From Planctomycetota bacterium (lineage in GTDB: Bacteria; Planctomycetota; UBA1135), in contig DNPI01000006.1 of assembly GCA_003501525.1 (NCBI GenBank), positions 1 through 5,130 on the forward strand: a stretch of 5,130 nt of DNA. Direction: 5' to 3'. Below the pieces are notes generated by a model. It did not search any database and was not told the DNA's origin. It saw only the letters and a list, made by a program, of their open reading frames with translations. Shown one piece after another: positions 1-5,130 of this stretch; position 1 is the first letter of the stretch, and each line of letters opens with the position of its first letter. A program made the position numbers and the translations under genes.

Positions 1-600
1 AGGAAATTAGTGGGTCGGCGAATGACTTTCCTAGAAAACCTTGGATATATCCGAGGAGAGCGCGAAGTACTTCCGCGAGGACACACAGCAACTGGGCTTC
101 ACGGCCATCCGGTTGAATTAACCGAGCTTCTGTTTGAGGGTATTTTGGAGAAAGCCGACCCTGCTCAACTCTGCGGTGTGGTGGGAGCCATCTTTCACGA
201 AGGGAGAAGAAGAGAAAAATGGCCTACAGATGGACTTCGTCCAATGCGGACAATTTTCCAAAAGGCTCGTTTAGTACTAGATCGGACTCTAGACGCTGAA
301 TTAGAAGTTGGACTGCATGGTTCTTTAACCTCTCTCGAGCCTGGAATGAGTCCAGCCCTTCACGCGTATTCCCAAGGAAAGGATTTCCGCGATTTAGAGC
401 GATACACCTCGGCCAGCCCTGGGGATTTTGTTCGTGTAGCCCGCATTGTGGTGCAGTCCTTGCGTCACTTACGGAAGGCGACTGCTGAGGATTGGCCCGA
501 GCTTGCAGATCTTTGCTCCACAGCGATTAACTCTATCTGGAGAGGGCCTGTTGATGTCAAGGCAGAGTTAGGGCTTTCTGACGAAGATCGGCCCGAATAA
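1..600 (+). CDS. C-terminal part of a DEAD/DEAH-box helicase with DSHCT domain (5' truncated)
   Basis: The frame is open from base 1 (AGG AAA TTA GTG...) to the TAA at 598-600, giving 199 residues. The gene therefore most likely starts before the window, and the GTG at 10 is an internal valine rather than a start. The residues match the DSHCT domain that ends Ski2/Mtr4-type RNA helicases and bacterial HelY-like proteins. There is an early 'FLENLGYI' segment, a 'LTELLFEGIL' helix, 'AQLCGVVGAIFHEGRR' (the usual position of 'E.AALLSALVYE.R'), a late 'YSQGKDFRDLERYT' (normally 'W..G..F..l...T'), then 'GDFVR' and a helix ending in 'LRHLRKA'. The ATPase domains are outside the window. In this family the protein unwinds RNA or structured nucleic acid in the cytoplasm. 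It is convergent with the catabolic operon and shows no functional link to it. The family call is fairly sure; the exact role cannot be given from this fragment. Confidence 0.8.
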   Translation, partial: RKLVGRRMTFLENLGYIRGEREVLPRGHTATGLHGHPVELTELLFEGILEKADPAQLCGVVGAIFHEGRRREKWPTDGLRPMRTIFQKARLVLDRTLDAELEVGLHGSLTSLEPGMSPALHAYSQGKDFRDLERYTSASPGDFVRVARIVVQSLRHLRKATAEDWPELADLCSTAINSIWRGPVDVKAELGLSDEDRPE

Positions 601-626
601 GCAAAGGGCGGCACCTGCACAGATCG
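601..626. other. Short convergent intergenic gap without a clear terminator
   Basis: Only 26 bases separate the helicase stop (plus strand) from the kynB stop (minus strand). The only pairing I can see by eye is a 4-base GCCC/GGGC stem (591-594 with 606-609) with an 11-base loop and no T-run on either side. That is too weak to call a bidirectional intrinsic terminator. Termination may be Rho-dependent or may lie within the opposing genes. Confidence 0.4.
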
Positions 627-1247
627 CTATTCCTCGATTAAAACCGCTCTAACAGGCGAAGCATCTGCGCCTTTTATTTTTAGAGGGAAAGCCACGAGGT
701 GGTAAATCTCCGCTGCCACATCTCCGAGCACTAAACCTTCCAAAAGCGAGAGGTTATGTCGCGCAACTGCGGCATGGCTAAGGAGTTCTTTGTCCTGCTC
801 GGGATCGACGCTAGGAGTATCAATGCCTACCAAAACCACTCCAGAATCATGAAAGAAATCGATTAGATCCGGAGAACAAGAAGCGAAATCTCCATTCCAA
901 TTTTCCGGATCAGGAAACGAACCCGTCTTTAGCAGCACTCGCGGAGCCTCGACTTCTGCCTGCAAATCGCTAGGCAAGATTCGCGCCCCTGGAGCCACTG
1001 CAACCTCCATGACTTGGCAAGGCCCGTAATAGGGCTCCAAGCTTCGTTCTCCAATATCCTCGCCACCGCCAACATAGTGAGATGGAGCATCGGCATGGGC
1101 TCCAACGTGCAAAGTAGTAGTCACACAAGAAAGATCCAAATGGTCACCTTCATCAATTGAGTGACTCACGGCCCGAGAAAATGGAACATCTCCTGGGAAC
1201 ACTCCTATGCGCTCAGAGAGCGTTGGGGAAATGTCATGAAACTTCAT
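627..1247 (-). CDS. kynB: KynB-type arylformamidase / cyclase-family metallohydrolase
   Basis: This 206-residue protein has the length and layout of bacterial kynurenine formamidase, which hydrolyses N-formyl-L-kynurenine to L-kynurenine and formate. The N-terminus reads 'DISPTL...GVFPGD'. The cyclase-family metal motif 'HVGAHADAPSH' supplies H47, H51, D53 and H57. The KynB-like block 'GIDTPSVDP' lies at 141-149, followed by H158 and E170 in the usual 'SH...LLEGLVL' arrangement, and the protein ends with 'ASPVRAVL'. All expected zinc and catalytic residues are present, so it should be active. Its ATG overlaps the TGA of the RidA gene (ATGA at 1244-1247), with a possible AAGGTG ribosome site at 1259-1264. 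It is the last gene of the operon visible here, stopping 26 bases from the convergent helicase gene. Known amn, nba and cnb clusters do not carry this gene. The real substrate could be N-formylkynurenine or another N-acyl or cyclic aniline derivative. Isatin hydrolases and other cyclase-family hydrolases share the metal motif but not, as far as I recall, the 'DTPSVDP' block. Confidence 0.85.
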   Translation of the reverse strand: MKFHDISPTLSERIGVFPGDVPFSRAVSHSIDEGDHLDLSCVTTTLHVGAHADAPSHYVGGGEDIGERSLEPYYGPCQVMEVAVAPGARILPSDLQAEVEAPRVLLKTGSFPDPENWNGDFASCSPDLIDFFHDSGVVLVGIDTPSVDPEQDKELLSHAAVARHNLSLLEGLVLGDVAAEIYHLVAFPLKIKGADASPVRAVLIEE

Positions 1248-1663
1248 GCTAAAGCTGTCACCTTGAATTCGACAGCAATAGGGGTCGGCAATGCTCCCAC
1301 CTCAATTGTCGTCCGAGCAGCCCCAACACTTTCAAAGTGGCTAGCCCAAACCTGGTTCATGGCGGCAAAGTCTTTTTCCATGTTGACCAAAAAAACAGTG
1401 ACATCCACTACCTTGTCGAGCGAACTTCCCGCCGCCTCCAAAATAGTGCGCACATTGGCCACTACTGCTTCAGTTTGCGCCACAACGTCATAATCCAAAG
1501 CACCGCCTGCTGAGTCACAAATAGGGCCCCCAGGAATCTCATCTGTACCGGGCTGACGAGGTCCAACCCCTGAAAGGAAAAGGAACTCCCCTGCTCTGCG
1601 AGCGTGTGGATAGGCACCCACAGGATCTGGGGCATTGTCAGAACGGATTTCTTGTTCACTCAT
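1244..1663 (-). CDS. amnD: RidA-family 2-aminomuconate deaminase-like protein
   Basis: This is a 139-residue RidA/YjgF/UK114-family protein. The family forms trimers that hydrolyse enamines and imines. Among its branches it resembles the 2-aminomuconate deaminases (AmnD/NbaF type), which convert 2-aminomuconate to 2-hydroxymuconate/4-oxalocrotonate and ammonia. The visible hallmarks are 'YPHARRAGEFLFLSG' at 18-32, 'VAQTEAVVANVRTIL' at 61-75, 'FLVNMEKDF' at 91-99, and the conserved RidA arginine R117 in 'ARTTIEVGALP', with E132 in the final strand. The 'PH.RRAG.FLF.SG' and 'FLVNM' segments are typical of the aminomuconate deaminase branch rather than of housekeeping RidA. The start is an ATG two bases after the alpha-subunit stop, and no good ribosome site is visible, which fits coupling to the gene before it. 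The gene context (ALDH, aminophenol dioxygenase) strongly supports the deaminase role. A general enamine deaminase remains possible. Confidence 0.85.
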   Translation of the reverse strand: MSEQEIRSDNAPDPVGAYPHARRAGEFLFLSGVGPRQPGTDEIPGGPICDSAGGALDYDVVAQTEAVVANVRTILEAAGSSLDKVVDVTVFLVNMEKDFAAMNQVWASHFESVGAARTTIEVGALPTPIAVEFKVTALA

Positions 1664-1665
1664 GG

Positions 1666-2583
1666 CTAGCTCTCGGAGGAGCCTGCAAGCACCTCTCTAT
1701 CTCCTCCCCAAGTTTGGGCGTCGTCTTCGTCATATTCCAGGTCAGCAGAGTCTCCCGCTGCGGGGGTCAGCCCCACAACAGCTGCGCCGCTCCCCCACAC
1801 GGCTTGATAGTCAACAACTTCACCAAGAAAGGCGTTGGATTCTCCCATCAATGCAGAAAGCCACCAGATAGCCTTAAAACGCTGATCACCATGAGCCTCT
1901 TCACTAAATTCTCTTGCCAACTGACTGACATCTTCGAGTCGCCCTTGGCCCAAGATCTGGAGCAGTTTCCGATTCCATTCATCGTCCTTTGCCGAGTGAA
2001 TTCGGTCATCGCTTGGCTCAATCCACTCAGTCCACATTCGATTGCTTAAGGCCGAGACGGCAACGGCAGCGGCCTTGCGACCGGACACTTCCACGGCATC
2101 GCGTGTTGCCTTTCCCAATATCACTGTTTCTGCGCGATCGGCATACATGTTGCAAGAAACAACGCAGGCCGGAATTTGATTCTCCGGGTCCAGCAACTTC
2201 AAAGCAACGAGGGTGCCTGTATCAACAGGGAAACCCTCGTACGCAACTTGCCGAGTTGTTAGTCCTCGAGCGAGAGCCTTTTCACACCAAAGGTCAGCGA
2301 ATTCAGCGTCCATTCGTAGCTGGTAATCAATTGTTCCAAGCGAATGAAAATCTTCATCGACCTTCGACCACTTTGGAGCAGGATCAGCGAGGATTTGATG
2401 GCCAATGATGCTGGTCCACTGAGTGCTGTACAAAACAAGTAATTCAACACCCTCCTCTCTGAGTGAATCGCCGACTGCACGCATTGAATCATGCAAGCTG
2501 CGCCAACCCGGATTCCCATCTGGGTCCAAAAGGATTTGGGGCTTTCCGGGAAGAAGTAGAGCTCTTGGGATGCTCCCACTCAT
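1666..2583 (-). CDS. amnA: 2-aminophenol 1,6-dioxygenase alpha subunit (non-catalytic)
   Basis: This 305-residue LigB-superfamily (class III extradiol dioxygenase) protein is of the AmnA/CnbCa type, which pairs with the catalytic beta subunit as a heterotetramer. Family-typical segments include 'VLYSTQW' at 50-56, 'IDYQLRMDAE' at 85-94, 'EGFPVDTGT' at 116-124, 'DDEWNRKLL' at 200-208 and 'GSGAAVV' at 264-270. The two metal-binding histidine sites of the beta subunit are replaced: the N-terminal 'APHPPH' position reads 'LLPGKP', and 'TPHW' reads 'STQW'. It therefore cannot bind iron in the usual way, as expected for an alpha subunit. The open frame extends further upstream to 2733, but those codons lie inside the beta gene. 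I place the start at the ATG of 2581-2583, which overlaps the beta TGA (ATGA at 2580-2583) and has AAGGA at 2593-2597, nine bases upstream. Residues 272-305 form an acidic, Asp/Glu/Gly/Ser-rich tail beyond the point where I recall relatives ending. Confidence 0.88.
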   Translation of the reverse strand: MSGSIPRALLLPGKPQILLDPDGNPGWRSLHDSMRAVGDSLREEGVELLVLYSTQWTSIIGHQILADPAPKWSKVDEDFHSLGTIDYQLRMDAEFADLWCEKALARGLTTRQVAYEGFPVDTGTLVALKLLDPENQIPACVVSCNMYADRAETVILGKATRDAVEVSGRKAAAVAVSALSNRMWTEWIEPSDDRIHSAKDDEWNRKLLQILGQGRLEDVSQLAREFSEEAHGDQRFKAIWWLSALMGESNAFLGEVVDYQAVWGSGAAVVGLTPAAGDSADLEYDEDDAQTWGGDREVLAGSSES

Positions 2584-3494
2584 GCCATCTCTTCCTTTGC
2601 GAGTTCCGGCTTGGGACTCCACTCGACAACAGCATTTCCAGTCCCAATAACAGTGCCATAGCCATGCACAGTGGCGGGCCAGTCGGGGATTCCAAGGGCA
2701 CCTAAAAGCCAAGTCAGTGAACCTTCCACGCATTCACTCACTGCTTGATCAATGAAGTCCGGCATCTCAGCGAGAAGCGTCGCGCAATCACCTCGTCTCA
2801 TATGTTCGAGCACTCTTTCGTCCCACAAAGATTGATTCCGGTTATAAATCCTTTCAAATGTGGGGTCCTCGGGATCTTCCGGTTCTTCCGTGAAATGGCG
2901 ATGGCTCAGCGAGCAGGAACCTAGCACTAAGGCCCGGCGGCCTGTTGCCTCAATAGCCTTCCGAGTTGCTTCGCCGAGAGTAAGCATTTCGCGGTCGCCA
3001 TATTCCGAGCTGAAATAGGTGTAAGCTCGATTAGAGGAGATAGCAACGATGGGCAAATCCCATTCAGGGCGCACTAAATGGCAGCACGTAAGTGTTCCAT
3101 AATCCACTCTGAAATCAGGGTTACGCATAGCGCTGGTGACAAGGCCTGCATCAGCTCCTTCCTTAGCAATTGCTTCCGCTAGCTCAACATCGACACGCAA
3201 GTCGTAGCGGTAACGAAAAAGATTCGGGAAAACCGGATCCACCGAATATCCATTAAAAGAGGGACAAGCTAAAACATGATGACCGACGACCGTTCGCCAG
3301 TGCGGGGTGTGCACAACCAAAACGTCATAGTCCTTCGACTCCAAACTTTTACGCAAGTTGACATACCCATCGAGCAAGCCCTGCCAAGCTCCTGCTCCAC
3401 TCGACCGAGGCTCGTTCTGCTCAGGATTAGTCGCGTAGACCAAGTGCGGAGGATGTGGGGCGAGACAGCCCGCAACAATGCGACCTGTACTCAT
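2580..3494 (-). CDS. amnB: 2-aminophenol 1,6-dioxygenase beta subunit (catalytic, Fe(II) extradiol)
   Basis: This 304-residue class III extradiol ring-cleavage dioxygenase subunit is of the AmnB/CnbCb type. It would insert O2 next to the amino-bearing carbon of 2-aminophenol to give 2-aminomuconic 6-semialdehyde. The sequence is close to the known beta subunits along its whole length: 'CLAPHPPHLVY' at 10-20, 'NEPRS' at 27-31, 'VHTPHW' at 61-66, 'SVDPVFPNLFRY' at 84-95, 'RVDYGT' at 129-134, 'SLSHRHF' at 195-201 and 'GYGTVIGTGNAV' at 278-289. The iron ligands expected from the CnbCb structure (H13, H62, E251) map to H14, H65 and E254, and the acid/base histidine (H195) to H198. An in-frame GTG at 3504-3506 would add four residues. 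I prefer the ATG at 3492-3494 because it overlaps the ALDH stop as ATGA and gives the family's usual N-terminus. There is no clear ribosome site, so translation is probably coupled. Other o-aminophenols, such as an amino-hydroxybenzoate, are possible substrates. Confidence 0.92.
   Translation of the reverse strand: MSTGRIVAGCLAPHPPHLVYATNPEQNEPRSSGAGAWQGLLDGYVNLRKSLESKDYDVLVVHTPHWRTVVGHHVLACPSFNGYSVDPVFPNLFRYRYDLRVDVELAEAIAKEGADAGLVTSAMRNPDFRVDYGTLTCCHLVRPEWDLPIVAISSNRAYTYFSSEYGDREMLTLGEATRKAIEATGRRALVLGSCSLSHRHFTEEPEDPEDPTFERIYNRNQSLWDERVLEHMRRGDCATLLAEMPDFIDQAVSECVEGSLTWLLGALGIPDWPATVHGYGTVIGTGNAVVEWSPKPELAKEEMA
2593..2597 (-). promoter_or_regulatory. Ribosome binding site for the dioxygenase alpha subunit
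   Basis: The minus strand reads AAGGA, nine bases before the ATG at 2581-2583 and within the last codons of the beta gene. Together with the ATGA overlap, it supports this ATG as the alpha start rather than a codon further upstream in the open frame. Confidence 0.5.
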
Positions 3495-4921
3495 TGTTTC
3501 ACACACACATTCCGTGCCTCGCTAAAGAAATCCATCGACCATCGGCCTCCCTCCCGACCCGATCCACTCTGTTTCATGCCACCAAATGGGACACGAAGAT
3601 CACGTTCATTCCAAGTGTTAACCCAGACCATCCCTGTCTCCATCTTCTGGGCAAACCGCTGAGCACGAACCATATCCGAAGTCCAAATAGTCCCAGCAAG
3701 CCCAAAATCAGTGTCATTCGCCAGTTGAAGAGCTTCGTCTTCGTCCTTAAATGGGTGAATGGTCACCACCGGCCCGAATATCTCTTCCTGCGCAGTTCTA
3801 CTTGAGTGCTCCAAGCCACAAATAACAGTAGGAGCAAACCAAGCACCATCTTCGGGGCTTTCTTCTTCACCTCCACACATAATCCTCCCTCCATCTTTCG
3901 CCGCGAGTGCCACATAAGAAGCCACTTTATTTCGGTGCTCTTTAGTAATAAGAGGACCAATACGGTCAGACCATTGCGCAGCTTGTTCCACTAAAGACTC
4001 GACCAAAGCATCATGAAGGGCATCCTCAACAAGGATACGCGAGCCACACAAGCAAACCTGGCCGCTGTTAAAGAATGCTGCCTTAGCAATTCCTTCGAGA
4101 GTAGAGGAAAATTCACAATCAGCAAAAACCACCGAAGGATTCTTGCCTCCCAATTCAAGACTCACCTTCTTCAAAAGAGGTGCAGCAACTTCAGCGATAG
4201 TTCTACCCGTGGCAGTGCCCCCGGTAAACGAAACTGCATTTATGTTCTCGCTACGCACCAATGCATCGCCGGCTTCTGCTCCTTTTCCATGCAAAATATT
4301 AAATAAACCATCCGGTGCTCCTGCTCCGGTGAACTCTTCTGCCAACATGGTCGCTGTGGTTGGAGTAAGTTCGCTCGGCTTCGCCACAATCGCGTTTCCC
4401 ATGGCAATGGCAGGGCCTAGTTTCCATGTCAGGAGATGGAACGGAAAGTTCCATGGAGTAATAAGAGCAACAGAACCCACAGGGCGATCCAATACTTCGT
4501 TGACCGAGCTTGCGCTAGAGAAACTCATCGGTTGCCTCTCCTCTATCGCCTGAGCGAAAAAGCGAAGATTCTCAACCCCTCTAGGGATGTCAACTTCCAT
4601 GGCTACCTCTAATGGCTTGCCGGTATCTCGAGACTCAGCCTCTGCGTACTGCTCCAATCGCCTCTCAACGCTGTCCGCAACACTCCGAAGCAACGCGGAT
4701 CTATCTGCAACATTCAGGCCACCCGCCCCTCCTTGGCCACCTCCCCCTTGCTCCATACAGGAAGATGCCGCGCTAACCGCCACCTCGGCGTCTTTAGGGC
4801 CAGAACAAGGAATTGTGTTAATGAGAGTGCCATCACGGGGGTCCAGGTTCTCAATTCTTTCACTTCCAGCCGCCTCTACAGCCTGCCCAGCAATCCAGTT
4901 GGAGAGAGTGTCGCCCTTCAC
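3491..4921 (-). CDS. amnC: 2-aminomuconic 6-semialdehyde dehydrogenase-like ALDH
   Basis: This 476-residue NAD(P)-dependent aldehyde dehydrogenase is of full family length. It would oxidise 2-aminomuconic 6-semialdehyde to 2-aminomuconate before the aldehyde cyclises to picolinate. Catalytic and cofactor elements are all visible: 'TPWNFP' with N158, 'KPSE' at 181-184, 'FTGGTATG' at 232-239, 'ELGGKNP' with E256, 'NSGQVCLCGSR' with nucleophile C290, and 'EEIFGPV' at 379-385. Arginines R114 ('DIPR') and R440/R443 ('RDLRVPFGG') sit where the muconic-semialdehyde subgroup binds the substrate carboxylate. The start is the GTG at 4919-4921: it forms a GTGA overlap with the preceding gene's stop and has AGGAG seven bases upstream. 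A GTG at 4946-4948 would add nine residues but has less support. Residues 59-68 are a glycine-rich stretch where relatives usually have an 'AF..W' helix end. 2-hydroxymuconic semialdehyde dehydrogenase is the nearest alternative; the RidA and dioxygenase neighbours favour the amino substrate. Confidence 0.88.
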   Translation of the reverse strand: MKGDTLSNWIAGQAVEAAGSERIENLDPRDGTLINTIPCSGPKDAEVAVSAASSCMEQGGGGQGGAGGLNVADRSALLRSVADSVERRLEQYAEAESRDTGKPLEVAMEVDIPRGVENLRFFAQAIEERQPMSFSSASSVNEVLDRPVGSVALITPWNFPFHLLTWKLGPAIAMGNAIVAKPSELTPTTATMLAEEFTGAGAPDGLFNILHGKGAEAGDALVRSENINAVSFTGGTATGRTIAEVAAPLLKKVSLELGGKNPSVVFADCEFSSTLEGIAKAAFFNSGQVCLCGSRILVEDALHDALVESLVEQAAQWSDRIGPLITKEHRNKVASYVALAAKDGGRIMCGGEEESPEDGAWFAPTVICGLEHSSRTAQEEIFGPVVTIHPFKDEDEALQLANDTDFGLAGTIWTSDMVRAQRFAQKMETGMVWVNTWNERDLRVPFGGMKQSGSGREGGRWSMDFFSEARNVCVKQ

Positions 4922-5130
4922 ACCTCTTCTCCTAGGTCTCCATACCACCGATCCTTGTCAGGGTCCCACGCATCCCAGGTAGGGATTTTTTCTAGTGACT
5001 CTAGATAGCTTTCTGGGACGATTCCCGGCACAAGAAATGCTTTTTGTTTTTCAAGCGGGTAAGGATTTCGCAGGTCGAATCCAAGGACACCAAGTATCCC
5101 GCGAGCTACATACCAAATAGCACGAGGATC
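4918..5130 (-). CDS. C-terminal 70 residues of an unrecognised protein (5' truncated)
   Basis: On the minus strand an open frame enters at base 5130 and ends with TGA at 4918-4920. It encodes 70 residues with no in-window start required. It begins 'DPRAIWYVARGILGVLGF', a mildly hydrophobic helix-like stretch, continues through 'NPYPLEKQKAFLVPG', and ends in an acidic, Trp-rich tail (residues 51-70, including 'TWDAWDPDKDRWYG'). I do not recognise the family. The case that it is coding rests on three things: the frame is uninterrupted, its stop overlaps the ALDH start by four bases in the same style as the other junctions, and the ALDH ribosome site lies within its last codons. By position it is probably part of the same pathway, perhaps a step that makes the aminophenol or a transport or regulatory function, but nothing in the visible residues shows which. 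Confidence 0.7.
   Translation of the reverse strand, partial: DPRAIWYVARGILGVLGFDLRNPYPLEKQKAFLVPGIVPESYLESLEKIPTWDAWDPDKDRWYGDLGEEV
4929..4933 (-). promoter_or_regulatory. Ribosome binding site for the ALDH gene
   Basis: The minus strand reads AGGAG here, seven bases before the GTG at 4919-4921. This is the best-placed Shine-Dalgarno motif in the operon and decides the ALDH start in favour of that GTG over the in-frame GTG at 4946-4948, which lies upstream of the motif. The site sits inside the last codons of the preceding partial gene, so the two genes are translationally coupled. Confidence 0.7.

Noticed and set aside
10..12. GTG as the start of the helicase-like gene
   Set aside because: The frame is open upstream to the first base of the window and the DSHCT domain is normally preceded by helicase domains, so the gene is truncated by the window edge.
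591..609. GCCC/GGGC hairpin as an intrinsic terminator
   Set aside because: The stem is only four pairs with an 11-base loop and no T-run follows on either strand.
1606..2049. Plus-strand open frame of 147 codons opposite the alpha and RidA genes
   Set aside because: It is antisense to two well-supported conserved genes, its product is low in recognisable motifs, and it has no ribosome site or family resemblance. The same applies to the shorter plus-strand frames across 1989-2705.
2584..2733. A 50-residue upstream extension of the alpha-subunit reading frame
   Set aside because: It lies wholly within the beta coding region, its residues (Cys/Trp/Arg-rich) do not resemble the family, and the ATG at 2581-2583 has both the ATGA overlap and a ribosome site.
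3276..3805. Two overlapping plus-strand open frames opposite the beta/ALDH junction
   Set aside because: They are antisense shadows of conserved enzymes, with no family features; the minus-strand frames carry intact catalytic motifs.
4143..5008. Several plus-strand open frames opposite the ALDH N-terminal half
   Set aside because: Their Ser/Pro/Arg-rich compositions are typical of the complement of a coding strand, and no domain or start signal is visible.

Overview
The window holds a compact bacterial catabolic operon on the minus strand (627-5130, running off the right edge) that meets the 3' end of an unrelated plus-strand gene (1-600) tail to tail. Base composition is roughly balanced GC by eye. 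Overlapping stop/start codons and a Shine-Dalgarno site show that it is bacterial. The plus-strand gene is the C-terminal DSHCT part of a Ski2/Mtr4-like helicase. Such proteins are known from actinobacteria, cyanobacteria and some other bacterial lineages, so this does not fix the phylum. I do not assign an organism.

The minus-strand operon, in order of transcription, contains: the last 70 residues of an unrecognised protein (4918-5130); a 2-aminomuconic 6-semialdehyde dehydrogenase-like ALDH (3491-4921, AmnC type); the catalytic beta subunit of a 2-aminophenol 1,6-dioxygenase-like class III extradiol enzyme (2580-3494, AmnB/CnbCb type); its non-catalytic alpha subunit (1666-2583, AmnA/CnbCa type); a RidA-family 2-aminomuconate deaminase-like protein (1244-1663, AmnD/NbaF type); and a KynB-type cyclase-family metallohydrolase (627-1247). 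Four of the five junctions are 4-base stop/start overlaps (one GTGA, three ATGA). The fifth is a 2-base gap. The genes are therefore almost certainly co-transcribed and translationally coupled.

Read as a pathway, the dioxygenase would open an o-aminophenol ring to 2-aminomuconic 6-semialdehyde, the ALDH would oxidise this to 2-aminomuconate, and the RidA protein would deaminate that to 2-hydroxymuconate/4-oxalocrotonate. The KynB-like hydrolase is not part of the classical amn/nba/cnb clusters. It either feeds the pathway from N-formylkynurenine (tryptophan) or releases the aminophenol from an N-acylated or cyclic precursor. The later meta-pathway enzymes (oxalocrotonate decarboxylase, hydratase, aldolase) are not in the window.

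The most interesting points are the pairing of kynB with an aminophenol ring-cleavage module, the unknown gene coupled upstream of it, and an acidic C-terminal extension on the alpha subunit. I found no tRNA, rRNA, CRISPR, insertion sequence or convincing terminator. No intergenic stretch exceeds 30 bases.
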